Shown piece after piece: positions 1 to 8,457 of a stretch of 64,000 bases of DNA. Below the pieces are notes generated by a model. The model had not been told where the DNA came from. It did no database searches and saw nothing but the letters and a program-made list of their open reading frames with translations. The DNA lies in contig CAWBKU010000005.1 of assembly GCA_963789535.1 (NCBI GenBank), forward strand, positions 992,001-1,056,000, in the 5' to 3' direction. Source of the stretch: CAVXHQ01 sp963789535. GTDB lineage: Bacteria > Pseudomonadota > Alphaproteobacteria > Rhodobacterales > Rhodobacteraceae. Each line of letters begins with the position of its first letter. The first letter of the stretch is position 1. A program made the translations under genes and the position numbers.

Positions 1-1296
1 GCGCCTGCCGCGAAACTCATCGGGAAAGCGCCCGGCGTAGAAATCGGCGAGGAAGCGGCGGTGGGCGGGGGCCTGCATCGGCGGATGCAGGGCCGCGTCG
101 GCCTCGGTGATCGCCCAGCCGATGTCGTCGTGACAGCGGATATAGGTGGCCCATCCCGCGCGCGCAAAGCTGGGCGGGAAGTGGTCGCGCATCACTTGTG
201 TCATCAGGCGCGTGTCGCGGCTGGCCAGCGCGGACCAGAACTGCACCATCAGGCTGTTCTGATAGGCGAGATGGCTGACCCGCCCCGCCTTCGCCCCGAG
301 CCCGAGGTAGGGCACGAGCTGATCGGGCGCCACGATCGCCTCGGCCTTGTGGATGACGCCGGGCGCCGCCACCCGCATCGCGGCGGCGAGGGCCTGGAGG
401 ATGTCGTGCACCTCGGCCAGATTCTGGCAGGTCGTGCCCATGCGTTTCCACATGAAGGCGACGGCATCGAGGCGCAGCACCTCGACGCCCTTGTTGGCGA
501 GGAACAGCATCGTGTCGAGGATCGCGAGGAAGACCTCTTCGTTGGCCCAGTTCAGATCCCATTGCCAGGTGTTGAACGTGGTCCAGACCCAGCGCCCGCT
601 CACGTTGTCGAAGGTGAAATTGCCCGGCGCCTGCGCGGGAAACACCTCGAGGAGGGTCTGCTCATAGGCGTCGGGCAGGGTGCGGTCGGGGAAGGTCAGG
701 TAGAAATTTCGATAGAATTCGTCGCCCGAGCGGGCCTTTTCGGCCCATTCATGTTCCATAGCGGTATGGTTGAGGACCATGTCGATGCACGGGCTGATGC
801 CCGCCTCGCGCAGCGCGGTGGCCGTCGCCTCGAACTCCTCCATCGTGCCCAGCGCCGGGTTCAGTGCGCGGTAGTCCTGCACCGCATAGCCGCCGTCGTT
901 GTCGCCCGCGCGTGGTTTCAGGCAGGGCATCATGTGGGCATAGGTCACGCCCAGCGATTGCAGCCAGTCGATGTGATGCGGAACGTCGGCGACGGTGCCC
1001 GCGAAACGGTCGATGTAGAAGACATAGGCGACCATCCCGTGGCCCAGGAACCATCCGGGGTCCAGGTCGCGCCGCAGGTCGAGCGCCTTGAGGGCGGCGG
1101 GCCGCTCCGTCGCCGCCTTGGCCAGAAGGTGTTTCAGGCGCGACATGAGGCCGGTGGTATCCGGCCCGTAGAGGCGCCGCAGCGGGCCGGTCAGATCCTT
1201 CGACCCGCGCTGCCAGCGCAGGTCGAAGAGGTCGGCGTCAGACAGGGCGGGCGTCGCCATCGCACCGTCGCCGCCCTTGCCGTCGCTGCCCGTCAT
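1..1296 (-). CDS. Amylosucrase (GH13 subfamily 4), 3' end cut by window edge
   Basis: Transglucosylase of the amylosucrase family, expected to build alpha-1,4-glucan from sucrose and release fructose. The visible 432 codons hold the N-terminal helical domain and most of the (beta/alpha)8 barrel. Barrel motifs seen are DMVLNH near residue 172, GVEVLRLDAVAFMWKRMGT near 270-288 with the probable nucleophile Asp277, the KAEAIV general-acid region near 320 and CHDDIGW near 385. The VLRLDAVAFMWKRMGT wording is closer to amylosucrase than to sucrose phosphorylase. The ATG at 1296 is preferred because GGAAAG lies five bases upstream; an in-frame ATG at 1260 has a weaker site. The C-terminal beta domain lies outside the window. 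Confidence 0.85.
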   Translation of the reverse strand, partial: MTGSDGKGGDGAMATPALSDADLFDLRWQRGSKDLTGPLRRLYGPDTTGLMSRLKHLLAKAATERPAALKALDLRRDLDPGWFLGHGMVAYVFYIDRFAGTVADVPHHIDWLQSLGVTYAHMMPCLKPRAGDNDGGYAVQDYRALNPALGTMEEFEATATALREAGISPCIDMVLNHTAMEHEWAEKARSGDEFYRNFYLTFPDRTLPDAYEQTLLEVFPAQAPGNFTFDNVSGRWVWTTFNTWQWDLNWANEEVFLAILDTMLFLANKGVEVLRLDAVAFMWKRMGTTCQNLAEVHDILQALAAAMRVAAPGVIHKAEAIVAPDQLVPYLGLGAKAGRVSHLAYQNSLMVQFWSALASRDTRLMTQVMRDHFPPSFARAGWATYIRCHDDIGWAITEADAALHPPMQAPAHRRFLADFYAGRFPDEFRGRR

Positions 1297-1455
1297 GCGC
1301 ACTTTCCGTTCCGCGTTGGCCCGAACGCGGCACCTCCGCCGGGACAGGACAACGGTAGGGCAGGGCGCCGGGCATGGCAACGGCTGGGGACAACGGGTGG
1401 TGGCAATGGGGGAACGGCTGAAGGCAACGGGGCGCCGCCCCGCCGCACCGGCCCG

Positions 1456-1782
1456 TCAACAGCCGTTGAGCGTGATCCGCTGGTCGATCGCCTGCAATTC
1501 GCCGCGCGTCACCGCGATCTCGGCCTCTCGGTCGCCGCCCGACAGGCTCGACAGGGGCAGGCCGAGCAGGAACACGCCGAGGGCGTCGCCGGTCGCGGCG
1601 GACCGCTGGCTGGCCGAGAGGTTCTCGAGCGATTGCGCCGAGGCGATCCGCTGCGCCCGCAGATCGGGGCAGGAATAAGCGGCGAAGGCGTTGCCGCTGA
1701 CCGCGACGCCGGCGATGTTCTCGGGCTGTTTGGCACAGGCGGCGAGGGCTGCAAGGGCCACGATCGTGAAATGGAGTTTCAT
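1456..1782 (-). CDS. Small putative lipoprotein, function unknown
   Basis: A 108-residue protein with a typical lipoprotein signal peptide: MKLHFTIVALAALAAC, where the LAAC lipobox puts the lipidated cysteine at residue 16. The mature part is rich in Ala, Ser and Gln, is probably helical, and ends in a Cys near the C-terminus (TLNGC). The ATG at 1782 is chosen because GGAAG precedes it and the signal peptide starts exactly there. It stands alone between amylosucrase and lldD on the same strand. I do not recognise the family. Confidence 0.6.
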   Translation of the reverse strand: MKLHFTIVALAALAACAKQPENIAGVAVSGNAFAAYSCPDLRAQRIASAQSLENLSASQRSAATGDALGVFLLGLPLSSLSGGDREAEIAVTRGELQAIDQRITLNGC

Positions 1783-1863
1783 GGGGCTTCCGTCCGTTGA
1801 GGATGCGGACGGTCTAGCCACGGGATCTCTATGCCCGGTTAAACCTTCGGATCGAGTCGAATT

Positions 1864-3042
1864 CTAATGATTCCCCTGCCCCATCCAGCGGCCCTCGAAA
1901 TCCTCGGGCACGAGCAGCACGTCGCGGTCGAGCGTCTTCACGTCGCGCCGCCCGCACAGCGCCATGGTGATGTCGAGTTCGCGGGCGATCACCTCGAGGG
2001 CCTTTGTCACGCCCTTTTGCCCCATCGCGCCGAGACCGTAGATATAGGACCGCCCGATCATCGTCCCCTTCGCCCCCATCGCCAGCGCCTTGAGGACGTC
2101 CTGACCCGAGCGGATACCGCTGTCGAGCCAGACCTCGGTCCGGTCGCCGACGGCCCGCACGATGGGGCCGAGCATCCGGATCGAGGACAGCGCCCCGTCG
2201 AGCTGCCGGCCTCCATGGTTGCTGACCACGATGGCGTCGGCGCCGACCTCGACAGCCATTTTCGCATCCTCGACGTCGAGAATCCCCTTCAGGATCACCT
2301 TGCCGCCCCACTTTTCTTTCAGTTTTGCAACCTTCGCCCAATCGAGCCGCGGTTCGAACTGTTCCGCCGTCCAGGCGCCCAGCACCGACACGTCGCCGAC
2401 CGACGGGGCGTGGCCGACGATGTTGCGGAAGGTGCGGCGGTGCGTCCCCAGCATCTCGAGGCCCCAGCCCCATTTCGTCGCGAGGTCCGCGATGACCGGC
2501 AGCGTCAGCTTTGGCGGGGCGGAGAGGCCGTTCTTCAGATCCTTGTGCCGCTGGCCGAGGATTTGCAGGTCGAGCGTGATGACGAGCGCATCGACACCGG
2601 CATTCTTTGCCCGCGCGATGATGCTGTCGACGAAATCCTCGTCGCGCATCACGTAGAGCTGGAACCAGAACGGCGCCTTGGTCGCTGCCGCCACGTCCTC
2701 GATGGAACAGATCGACATCGTCGAGAGGGTATAGGGCACGCCGAAATCGCGCGCCGCGCGGGCCGCCTTGATCTCGCCGTCCGCCGATTGCATCCCCAGC
2801 ATGCCGACCGGCGCGAGCGCCACCGGCAGGGCCACGTCCTGCCCGATCATCGTGCTGGCCGAGGTGCGGTCCGACATGTCGACGGCGACCCGCTGGCGCA
2901 GGCGGATCAGGTCGAAATCCGAGGAATTGTCGCGGAACGTCTGCTCGGTCCACGACCCGCTCTCGCAATAGTCGTAGAACATCTTCGGCACGCGCCGTTT
3001 GTAGAGGCGGTGCAGATCGTCGATGGAGGTGATCGTGGGCAT
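1864..3042 (-). CDS. lldD: L-lactate dehydrogenase (FMN-dependent alpha-hydroxy-acid oxidase family)
   Basis: Oxidises L-lactate to pyruvate, passing electrons to the respiratory chain at the inner membrane. At 392 residues it has normal length for LldD. It shows the family's FMN and substrate residues: Tyr23 in MFYDY, QLYV with Tyr130, Lys252 in LKGIL, the catalytic His276 in SNHGGRQLDG, and the phosphate-binding DSGIRSGQDV (307-316). It is a single gene 58 bp after trpA on the same strand. Other members of the family (mandelate or glycolate oxidases) cannot be fully excluded, but the whole sequence reads as LldD. Confidence 0.88.
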   Translation of the reverse strand: MPTITSIDDLHRLYKRRVPKMFYDYCESGSWTEQTFRDNSSDFDLIRLRQRVAVDMSDRTSASTMIGQDVALPVALAPVGMLGMQSADGEIKAARAARDFGVPYTLSTMSICSIEDVAAATKAPFWFQLYVMRDEDFVDSIIARAKNAGVDALVITLDLQILGQRHKDLKNGLSAPPKLTLPVIADLATKWGWGLEMLGTHRRTFRNIVGHAPSVGDVSVLGAWTAEQFEPRLDWAKVAKLKEKWGGKVILKGILDVEDAKMAVEVGADAIVVSNHGGRQLDGALSSIRMLGPIVRAVGDRTEVWLDSGIRSGQDVLKALAMGAKGTMIGRSYIYGLGAMGQKGVTKALEVIARELDITMALCGRRDVKTLDRDVLLVPEDFEGRWMGQGNH

Positions 3043-3084
3043 GGCGGCTCCGGGCGTCTGTCAGGTTTCGCGTTCGGCGCAATG

Positions 3085-3096
3085 GGCGATATCGCC
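3085..3096. promoter_or_regulatory. 12-bp perfect palindrome upstream of lldD
   Basis: GGCGATATCGCC lies between the trpA stop and the lldD start, 43-54 bases upstream of the lldD ATG. It is a possible operator for lldD; no regulator gene is adjacent. It could also be chance in GC-rich DNA. Confidence 0.3.
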
Positions 3097-3100
3097 TATC

Positions 3101-3892
3101 CTACGCCCGGTGCGCGCCGTCCGCGAGGGTCCGCACGAAGGCCAGCACCTCGGCCACCGGCCGGCCCGCCGCGATCTCGGCGACGATGGCGCTGCCCACG
3201 ACGCAGCCGTCCGCGACGCCAGCGATGGCCTGCGCGGCGGCGGGATCGCGGATGCCGAAGCCGACGATGACCGGCAGGTCCGTCGCGGCCTTGATCCGCG
3301 CGACCTCGGGGGCGACGTCGTCGGCGGTGGGGGCCGCGGCGCCGGTGATGCCGGTGATCGAGACGTAGTAGACGAAGCCCGAGGTATTGCTCAGCACCTT
3401 CGGCAGGCGGGCGTCGTCGGTCGTCGGCGTGGCGAGGCGGATGAAGTTCAGGCCCGCCGCCTGCGCGGGCAGGCAGAGTTCCACATCCTCCTCGGGCGGC
3501 AGATCGACGACGATGAGGCCGTCGACGCCCGCCGCCTTTGCCTGCTCGAGAAAGAGCGGCACGCCGCGCGAATGGATCGGGTTGTAATAGCCCATCAGGA
3601 CCACCGGCGTGACGGTATCGCGCGCGCGCAGGTCGCGCACGATGTCGAGCGTCCGGTCGAGCGTCATGCCGCCCGCCAGCGCACGTTGCCCGGCAAGCTG
3701 GATCGTGGTGCCGTCGGCCATCGGGTCGGTGAAGGGCACGCCGAGCTCGATGATGTCGACGCCCGCCCCGGGCAGGCCGAGGACGATCTCGCGCGCGGTG
3801 TCGTGGTCGGGGTCGCCGGCCATGACGTAGGCGACGAAGGCCTTGCGGTTCTGGCCGCGCAGGCGCGCGAAGGTATCGTCGATGCGGGTCAT
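3101..3892 (-). CDS. trpA: Tryptophan synthase alpha subunit
   Basis: Cleaves indole-3-glycerol phosphate to indole and glyceraldehyde 3-phosphate; indole is channelled to TrpB. The protein is 263 residues, the usual length. The catalytic pair Glu49 (IIELGVPF) and Asp60 (DPMADG) sits at the same numbering as in E. coli TrpA, which supports the ATG at 3892 rather than the longer open frame upstream. Further conserved parts are MGYYNPI, the phosphate-binding VGFGI segment and GSAIV. No other trp gene is in the window; trpA near ychF is a familiar order in Rhodobacterales. Confidence 0.95.
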   Translation of the reverse strand: MTRIDDTFARLRGQNRKAFVAYVMAGDPDHDTAREIVLGLPGAGVDIIELGVPFTDPMADGTTIQLAGQRALAGGMTLDRTLDIVRDLRARDTVTPVVLMGYYNPIHSRGVPLFLEQAKAAGVDGLIVVDLPPEEDVELCLPAQAAGLNFIRLATPTTDDARLPKVLSNTSGFVYYVSITGITGAAAPTADDVAPEVARIKAATDLPVIVGFGIRDPAAAQAIAGVADGCVVGSAIVAEIAAGRPVAEVLAFVRTLADGAHRA

Positions 3893-4012
3893 GGCGCGTC
3901 CGGTGTTGCGGGAACTCGGCCCCATGTGCCGTTTGCGCCGCCAAAGATCAATGGGCCGGGGCGCCGGTGATGGGGCGGCGGAACCGTTCGGCGGGATGCG
4001 GGTTGGGCCTTG

Positions 4013-4204
4013 ATGAACTATATCCTCGCCCTCCTCCTCCCGCCCGTCTCGGTCCTGTTTCTGGGCCGTCCCTTCCTCGCCATCGCGATATTCCTGTTCT
4101 GGCTGCCCGCGATCATCTTCAGCGGCGGCCTCGGCCATCCGATCTTTATCCTGCTGGCATGGATCCTGATCTATCAGGACCATGCCGACGCGCGCGCCGC
4201 CTGA
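4013..4204 (+). CDS. Small hydrophobic membrane protein (YqaE/Pmp3-like)
   Basis: A 63-residue protein with two hydrophobic segments, roughly residues 3-28 and 32-54, separated by a short polar turn with FSGGLGHP. The ILALLLPPVSV start resembles the ILPP motif of YqaE/Pmp3 proteins, but the rest diverges. The ATG at 4013 is used (a TTG lies just before it); its ribosome site is weak. It sits between trpA, read divergently, and ychF. Confidence 0.55.
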   Translation: MNYILALLLPPVSVLFLGRPFLAIAIFLFWLPAIIFSGGLGHPIFILLAWILIYQDHADARAA

Positions 4205-4269
4205 GCGCACGCTTGCGGCCCCGACCCCGGCGGCGTAACAGCGTCCGAACCTGAAAGACGGAGGGCGCG

Positions 4270-5367
4270 ATGGGGTTTCGCATGGGGATCGTGGGCTTGC
4301 CGAACGTCGGCAAATCGACGCTGTTCAACGCGCTGACGCGCACTGCCGCGGCGCAGGCGGCGAATTTTCCGTTCTGCACGATCGAGCCGAACGTCGGCGA
4401 GGTCGCGGTGCCCGACGCGCGCCTCGACCGGCTGGCCGAGATCGGCAAATCCAAACAGGTGATCCCGACGCGGATGACCTTCGTCGACATCGCGGGGCTG
4501 GTGAAGGGCGCGAGCAAGGGCGAGGGCCTCGGCAACCAGTTCCTTGCCAATATCCGCGAGACGGATGCCATCGCTCATGTTCTGCGCTGTTTCGAGGATG
4601 GCGATGTGGTCCACGTCGACGGGCGCGTCGATCCCGTGGCCGATGCCGCGACGATCGAGACGGAACTGATGCTCGCCGACCTCGAATCGGTCGAGCGGCG
4701 CCTCCTGAACCTCGGACGCAAGGTGCGCGGCGGCGACAAAGAGGCCGTCGATCAGGTCCGACTGCTCGAGGCGGCGCAGGTCGCGCTGAACGCCGGACGC
4801 CCGGCGCGGACGGTGGCGGTGGCCGACGAGGATGCGAAGGCGTGGCGGATGCTGCAGCTCATCACCGCCAAGCCGGTCCTCTATGTCTGCAACGTCGAGG
4901 AAAGTGCGGCGGCGGAGGGCAATGCGTTTTCCGCCAAGGTCGCCGCGATGGCCGCCGCCGAGGGCAACGCCCATGTCGTGATCTCGGCGCAGATCGAGGA
5001 AGAGATCAGCAAGCTCGAACCCGACGAGGCGGAGATGTTCCTGACCGAGATGGGCCTCGCCGAGGCGGGCCTCGACCGGCTCATCCAGGCGGGCTATGCG
5101 CTCTTGAAGCTCGCGACCTATTTCACCGTCGGCCCGAAGGAGGCGCGCGCCTGGACGATCCCGGCGGGGGCGCTGGCGCCGCAGGCGGCGGGCGTGATCC
5201 ACGGCGACTTCGAGCGTGGGTTCATCCGGGCCGAGACTATCGCCTACGACGATTTCGTGAGCTTGGGTGGCGAGGTGCCCGCAAAAGAGGCGGGCAAGAT
5301 GCGGTCCGAGGGCAAGACCTATGCCGTGAAGGACGGGGACGTGCTGCACTTTCTGTTCAACACCTGA
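4270..5367 (+). CDS. ychF: Redox-regulated ATPase/GTPase YchF (Obg family)
   Basis: Universal ribosome-associated P-loop ATPase of 365 residues. The order is the P-loop GLPNVGKST (8-16), a G2/G3 region with FVDIAG, a helical coiled insertion (about 130-200), the NxxE motif in NVEES that marks YchF's preference for ATP, and a C-terminal TGS domain (about 275-365) ending VKDGDVLHFLFNT. The ATG at 4270 follows GGAGG at good spacing. A hairpin follows the stop codon. Confidence 0.95.
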   Translation: MGFRMGIVGLPNVGKSTLFNALTRTAAAQAANFPFCTIEPNVGEVAVPDARLDRLAEIGKSKQVIPTRMTFVDIAGLVKGASKGEGLGNQFLANIRETDAIAHVLRCFEDGDVVHVDGRVDPVADAATIETELMLADLESVERRLLNLGRKVRGGDKEAVDQVRLLEAAQVALNAGRPARTVAVADEDAKAWRMLQLITAKPVLYVCNVEESAAAEGNAFSAKVAAMAAAEGNAHVVISAQIEEEISKLEPDEAEMFLTEMGLAEAGLDRLIQAGYALLKLATYFTVGPKEARAWTIPAGALAPQAAGVIHGDFERGFIRAETIAYDDFVSLGGEVPAKEAGKMRSEGKTYAVKDGDVLHFLFNT

Positions 5368-5383
5368 GGTCGGGGCGAGGGCA

Positions 5384-5411
5384 GGAGCGAGGGGCCAGCC
5401 CCTCGCGCTCC
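5384..5411 (+). terminator. Candidate terminator hairpin after ychF
   Basis: Arms GGAGCGAGGGGC (5384-5395) and GCCCCTCGCGCTCC (5398-5411) pair over 12 bases with a two-base bulge and a CA loop. It lies 17 bp after the ychF stop and before the next operon. No long T run follows, as is common in this GC-rich group. Confidence 0.55.
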
Positions 5412-5469
5412 CCGGAGTTGTTATGGCAACGTGAACGGGATCGGTGGTTTTCGGGGGAGGTCGGGGCGC

Positions 5470-6444
5470 GTGAGCAAGGGTTTCAACCAGCCGCTGGGCG
5501 GCAACGAGATGGCGCGGTTTTCGGGGCCTGCGTCGTTCATGCGGCTGCCGGTGCAGGCGAGCGCCGAGGGGCTGGATGCCTGTTTCGTGGGCGTGCCGAT
5601 GGATATCGGGACGTCGAACCGGCCCGGCACGCGCCTTGGCCCCCGCGCGATCCGCGACGAGAGCCGGATGCTGCGGCCGTTCAACATGGGGACCGCCGCG
5701 GCGCCGTTCGAGCGGATGCAGGTGGCCGATATCGGCGACGTGGCGATCAATACGTTCCATCTGCCCAAGACGGTCGACATCGTCACCGCCGCCTATACCG
5801 AGATCCTGCGCCATGACGTCGTGCCCCTGACGCTGGGCGGCGATCACACACTGACATGGCCGGTGCTGCGGGCGGTGGCGGCAAAGCATGGCCCCGTGGC
5901 CCTGATCCACGTCGATGCCCATGCCGATACCTCGGAGGCGATGTTCGGCGAACCCATCGCGCACGGGACGCCGTTCCGGCGGGCGTGGGAGGACGGGCTG
6001 TTGCTCAACGACAAGGTGTTCCAGATCGGGCTGCGGGGGACGGGGTATTCCCGCGCGGATTTCGACTGGGCGCGGCAGCAGGGCTGGACGGTTGTGCCTG
6101 CGGAGGACTGCTGGCACCGCTCGCTGGCGCCGCTGATGGCGGATATCCGGGCGCGGATCGGGGCGGCGCCGGTCTATCTCAGCTATGATATCGACAGCCT
6201 CGATCCGGCGTTCGCGCCGGGCACCGGGACGGTGGAGATCGGTGGGCTGACGACGATACAGGCCCTCGAGATCGTGCGCGGTTGCGCCGGGCTGACCCTC
6301 GTCGGCGGCGATCTGGTCGAGGTCTCGCCGCCCTACGACCCGTCCGGGAATACCGCGCTGATCGGGGCCAATCTGCTGTATGAGATGCTGTGCGTCCTGC
6401 CCAAATCTGTGGCAGGAGGCATGACCGGGGGAGGAACGACATGA
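5470..6444 (+). CDS. speB: Agmatinase / guanidinobutyrase-type ureohydrolase
   Basis: Binuclear manganese hydrolase that splits urea from a guanidino compound; agmatine or 4-guanidinobutyrate are the likely substrates. All metal-binding motifs are present: GGDHTLTWP, IHVDAHADT and SYDIDSLDPAFAPGTGT. The GTG at 5470 is chosen because GGGGGAGG lies just upstream and translation then gives a normal 324-residue protein; a GTG at 5431 would add 13 residues. Its stop overlaps the next start (ATGA), so it is the first gene of a three-gene operon with two sugar-related enzymes. The choice between SpeB and GbuA cannot be made from sequence alone. Confidence 0.8.
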   Translation: MSKGFNQPLGGNEMARFSGPASFMRLPVQASAEGLDACFVGVPMDIGTSNRPGTRLGPRAIRDESRMLRPFNMGTAAAPFERMQVADIGDVAINTFHLPKTVDIVTAAYTEILRHDVVPLTLGGDHTLTWPVLRAVAAKHGPVALIHVDAHADTSEAMFGEPIAHGTPFRRAWEDGLLLNDKVFQIGLRGTGYSRADFDWARQQGWTVVPAEDCWHRSLAPLMADIRARIGAAPVYLSYDIDSLDPAFAPGTGTVEIGGLTTIQALEIVRGCAGLTLVGGDLVEVSPPYDPSGNTALIGANLLYEMLCVLPKSVAGGMTGGGTT

Positions 6445-7127
6445 AACGCTCGACGATCAACGACATCATGGCCGGGGCGGATGCGATGATCCGCCGCCAC
6501 GGCTTTGCCCTGCCGCCGTTCGCCTATTGGACGCCGGACGATTTCGCGGCCCGGGCGGCGGAGGCGCGGCATGTGATCGACGCGCGCTGCGGCTGGGACA
6601 TCACCGATTACGGCGCGGGGCGATACGACGAGATGGGGCTGTTCCTGTTCACGCTGCGCAACGGGCTTCAATCGGACCTGAAGCGGGGCGGCGGCATGTG
6701 CTATGCCGAGAAGCTGTTGATTTCCCGGCAGGATCAGCTCTCGCCGATGCATACCCATGTGCTGAAGGCCGAGGATATCATCAACCGGGGCGGGGCGACG
6801 CTGGTGGTCGAACTCTACGGGTCGGACGAGGCGGGGCGCTTTGCCGAGGATCGCGGCGGCACGGTCTGGTGCGACGGGATCCGGCGCGAGTATGCGCCCG
6901 GCGAGAAGCTGAGCCTGGCGCCCGGCGAGAGCGTGACGCTGCGCCCCGGCGACTGGCACGCGTTCTGGGGCGAGGGGGGCGACGTTCTGATCGGCGAGGT
7001 AAGCACGGTGAACGACGACGAGACCGACAACATCTTTCGCGAGCCGATCGGGCGGTTCGCCGAGATCGAGGAGGATGTGGCGCCGACGCATCTGCTGGTG
7101 AGCGATTACCGGACATGGCTGGGCTGA
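6441..7127 (+). CDS. D-lyxose isomerase family (cupin)
   Basis: A 228-residue cupin that matches the D-lyxose ketol-isomerase family (interconversion of D-lyxose and D-xylulose, or D-mannose and D-fructose). Expected metal ligands are visible in SPMHTHVLKAEDI (two His and a Glu) and GDWHAFWGEGG (His). The ATG at 6441 follows GGAGG and overlaps the ureohydrolase stop by four bases. Its 3' end overlaps the next gene by 13 bases. The partners, an arginine-type ureohydrolase and a glycerate kinase, do not by themselves suggest the true substrate. Confidence 0.75.
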   Translation: MKRSTINDIMAGADAMIRRHGFALPPFAYWTPDDFAARAAEARHVIDARCGWDITDYGAGRYDEMGLFLFTLRNGLQSDLKRGGGMCYAEKLLISRQDQLSPMHTHVLKAEDIINRGGATLVVELYGSDEAGRFAEDRGGTVWCDGIRREYAPGEKLSLAPGESVTLRPGDWHAFWGEGGDVLIGEVSTVNDDETDNIFREPIGRFAEIEEDVAPTHLLVSDYRTWLG

Positions 7128-8401
7128 AAGATCCGGACGCCTTCCTGCGCGGTCTGTTTGCCGCCGCGGTGGCCGAGGCCGACCCGATGCGTGTCCTTGG
7201 CGCGCATCTGCCGGAGCGTCCGGCGGGGCGGCTGATCGTGATCGGTGCCGGCAAGGCCTCGGCGCGGATGGCCGAGGCGGTCGAGGCGCATTACCTCGCG
7301 GAGGACGGTGGCGCGTGCGAGGGCCTCGTCGTCACGCGCTATGGCTATGGGCGCCCGACGCGGGGCATCGGGATCGTCGAGGCCGCGCATCCGGTGCCCG
7401 ATGCCGGCGGTGTCACCGGGACGACGCGCCTGCTGGCGCTGGGCGCGGGCCTGACGCCGGACGATCTGGTCATCGCGCTCATCTCGGGCGGCGGCTCGTC
7501 GCTGCTCTGCGCGCCCGCACCCGGCCTGACGCTGGCGGACAAGCAGGAACTCAACGCTGCCCTCCTCGCTTCGGGCGCGCCGATCTCGCAGATGAATGTC
7601 GTCCGCAAGCAGGTCAGCCGCGTGAAGGGCGGGCGTCTTGCCGCCGCCTTTGCGCCCGCGCGCCTCCTCACGCTCGTCATTTCCGACGTGCCGGGCGACG
7701 ACCCGTCCGAGATCGCCTCGGGCCCCACGGTCGGCTCGACGGCGACGCCCGAGCAGGCGCTGGCGATCTTCGACCGCTGGCACATCGACCTGCCGCGCGT
7801 CCGCGCCGCCATCGCCGCCGCGCCGACGCCGATCCTGCCGGGCGACCCCCGCCTCGCCCATGCCGAAACCCGCATCGTCGCGGCCCCGTCGCAATCGCTG
7901 GCCGCCGCCGCGCGGCTGGCGCAGGCGCAGGGCTGCGACGTCCGCCTCCTCGGCGACGCCCTCGAAGGCGAGGCGCGGCACCTCGGCGCGGCGCAGGCGC
8001 GGATGGCCCGTGGCATCGCGCGCGACATGGCCCCGGGCGCGGCCCCCGTCCTGCTCCTCTCGGGCGGCGAATGTACCGTGACGCGGCGCGGCGACGGCAT
8101 CGGCGGCCCGAACGCCGAATTCGCGCTTGCCGCCGCCAGCGCGCTGCGCGGCGCGCCCCACATCCATGTCATCGCCTGCGATACCGACGGTGTCGACGGG
8201 GCGGCCGAGGTGGCGGGCGCCGTGGCCTCCGGCGAGACCGTCTCCCGGGCCGAGGCGCTGGGGATTTCTCCTGACGCGGCCCTTGCCCGCAACGACGCGC
8301 ACACCTTCTTCGCTGCGGTCGGCGGGCAGGTCGTCACCGGCCCGACCCTCACCAACGTCAACGATTTCCGCGCCGTGCTGATCCTGCCGCCGACCGGTTG
8401 A
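7115..8401 (+). CDS. Glycerate 2-kinase (MOFRL / TtuD family)
   Basis: A 428-residue member of the glycerate 2-kinase family that phosphorylates D-glycerate to 2-phosphoglycerate; older annotations call it hydroxypyruvate reductase (TtuD). The DUF4147 half carries GAGKASARMAEA and the glycine-rich LISGGGSSLLCAP loop, plus SQMNVVRKQVSRVKGGRLA. The C-terminal MOFRL half carries LLLSGGECTVT, GPNAEFALA and DTDGVDG. The ATG at 7115 lies inside the end of the lyxose isomerase gene, so translation is probably coupled. It could link the products of the two upstream enzymes to lower glycolysis. Confidence 0.85.
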   Translation: MAGLKDPDAFLRGLFAAAVAEADPMRVLGAHLPERPAGRLIVIGAGKASARMAEAVEAHYLAEDGGACEGLVVTRYGYGRPTRGIGIVEAAHPVPDAGGVTGTTRLLALGAGLTPDDLVIALISGGGSSLLCAPAPGLTLADKQELNAALLASGAPISQMNVVRKQVSRVKGGRLAAAFAPARLLTLVISDVPGDDPSEIASGPTVGSTATPEQALAIFDRWHIDLPRVRAAIAAAPTPILPGDPRLAHAETRIVAAPSQSLAAAARLAQAQGCDVRLLGDALEGEARHLGAAQARMARGIARDMAPGAAPVLLLSGGECTVTRRGDGIGGPNAEFALAAASALRGAPHIHVIACDTDGVDGAAEVAGAVASGETVSRAEALGISPDAALARNDAHTFFAAVGGQVVTGPTLTNVNDFRAVLILPPTG

Positions 8402-8457
8402 TCGGCCTTCACCCTGCCGGGCAGATGTGTAGTCTCGTCCGGTAACGGGAGATCCAC

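Noticed and set aside
3893..4210. N-terminal extension of trpA by about 105 codons
   Set aside because: Charged low-complexity sequence, antisense to the small membrane-protein gene; TrpA catalytic residue numbering supports the start at 3892.
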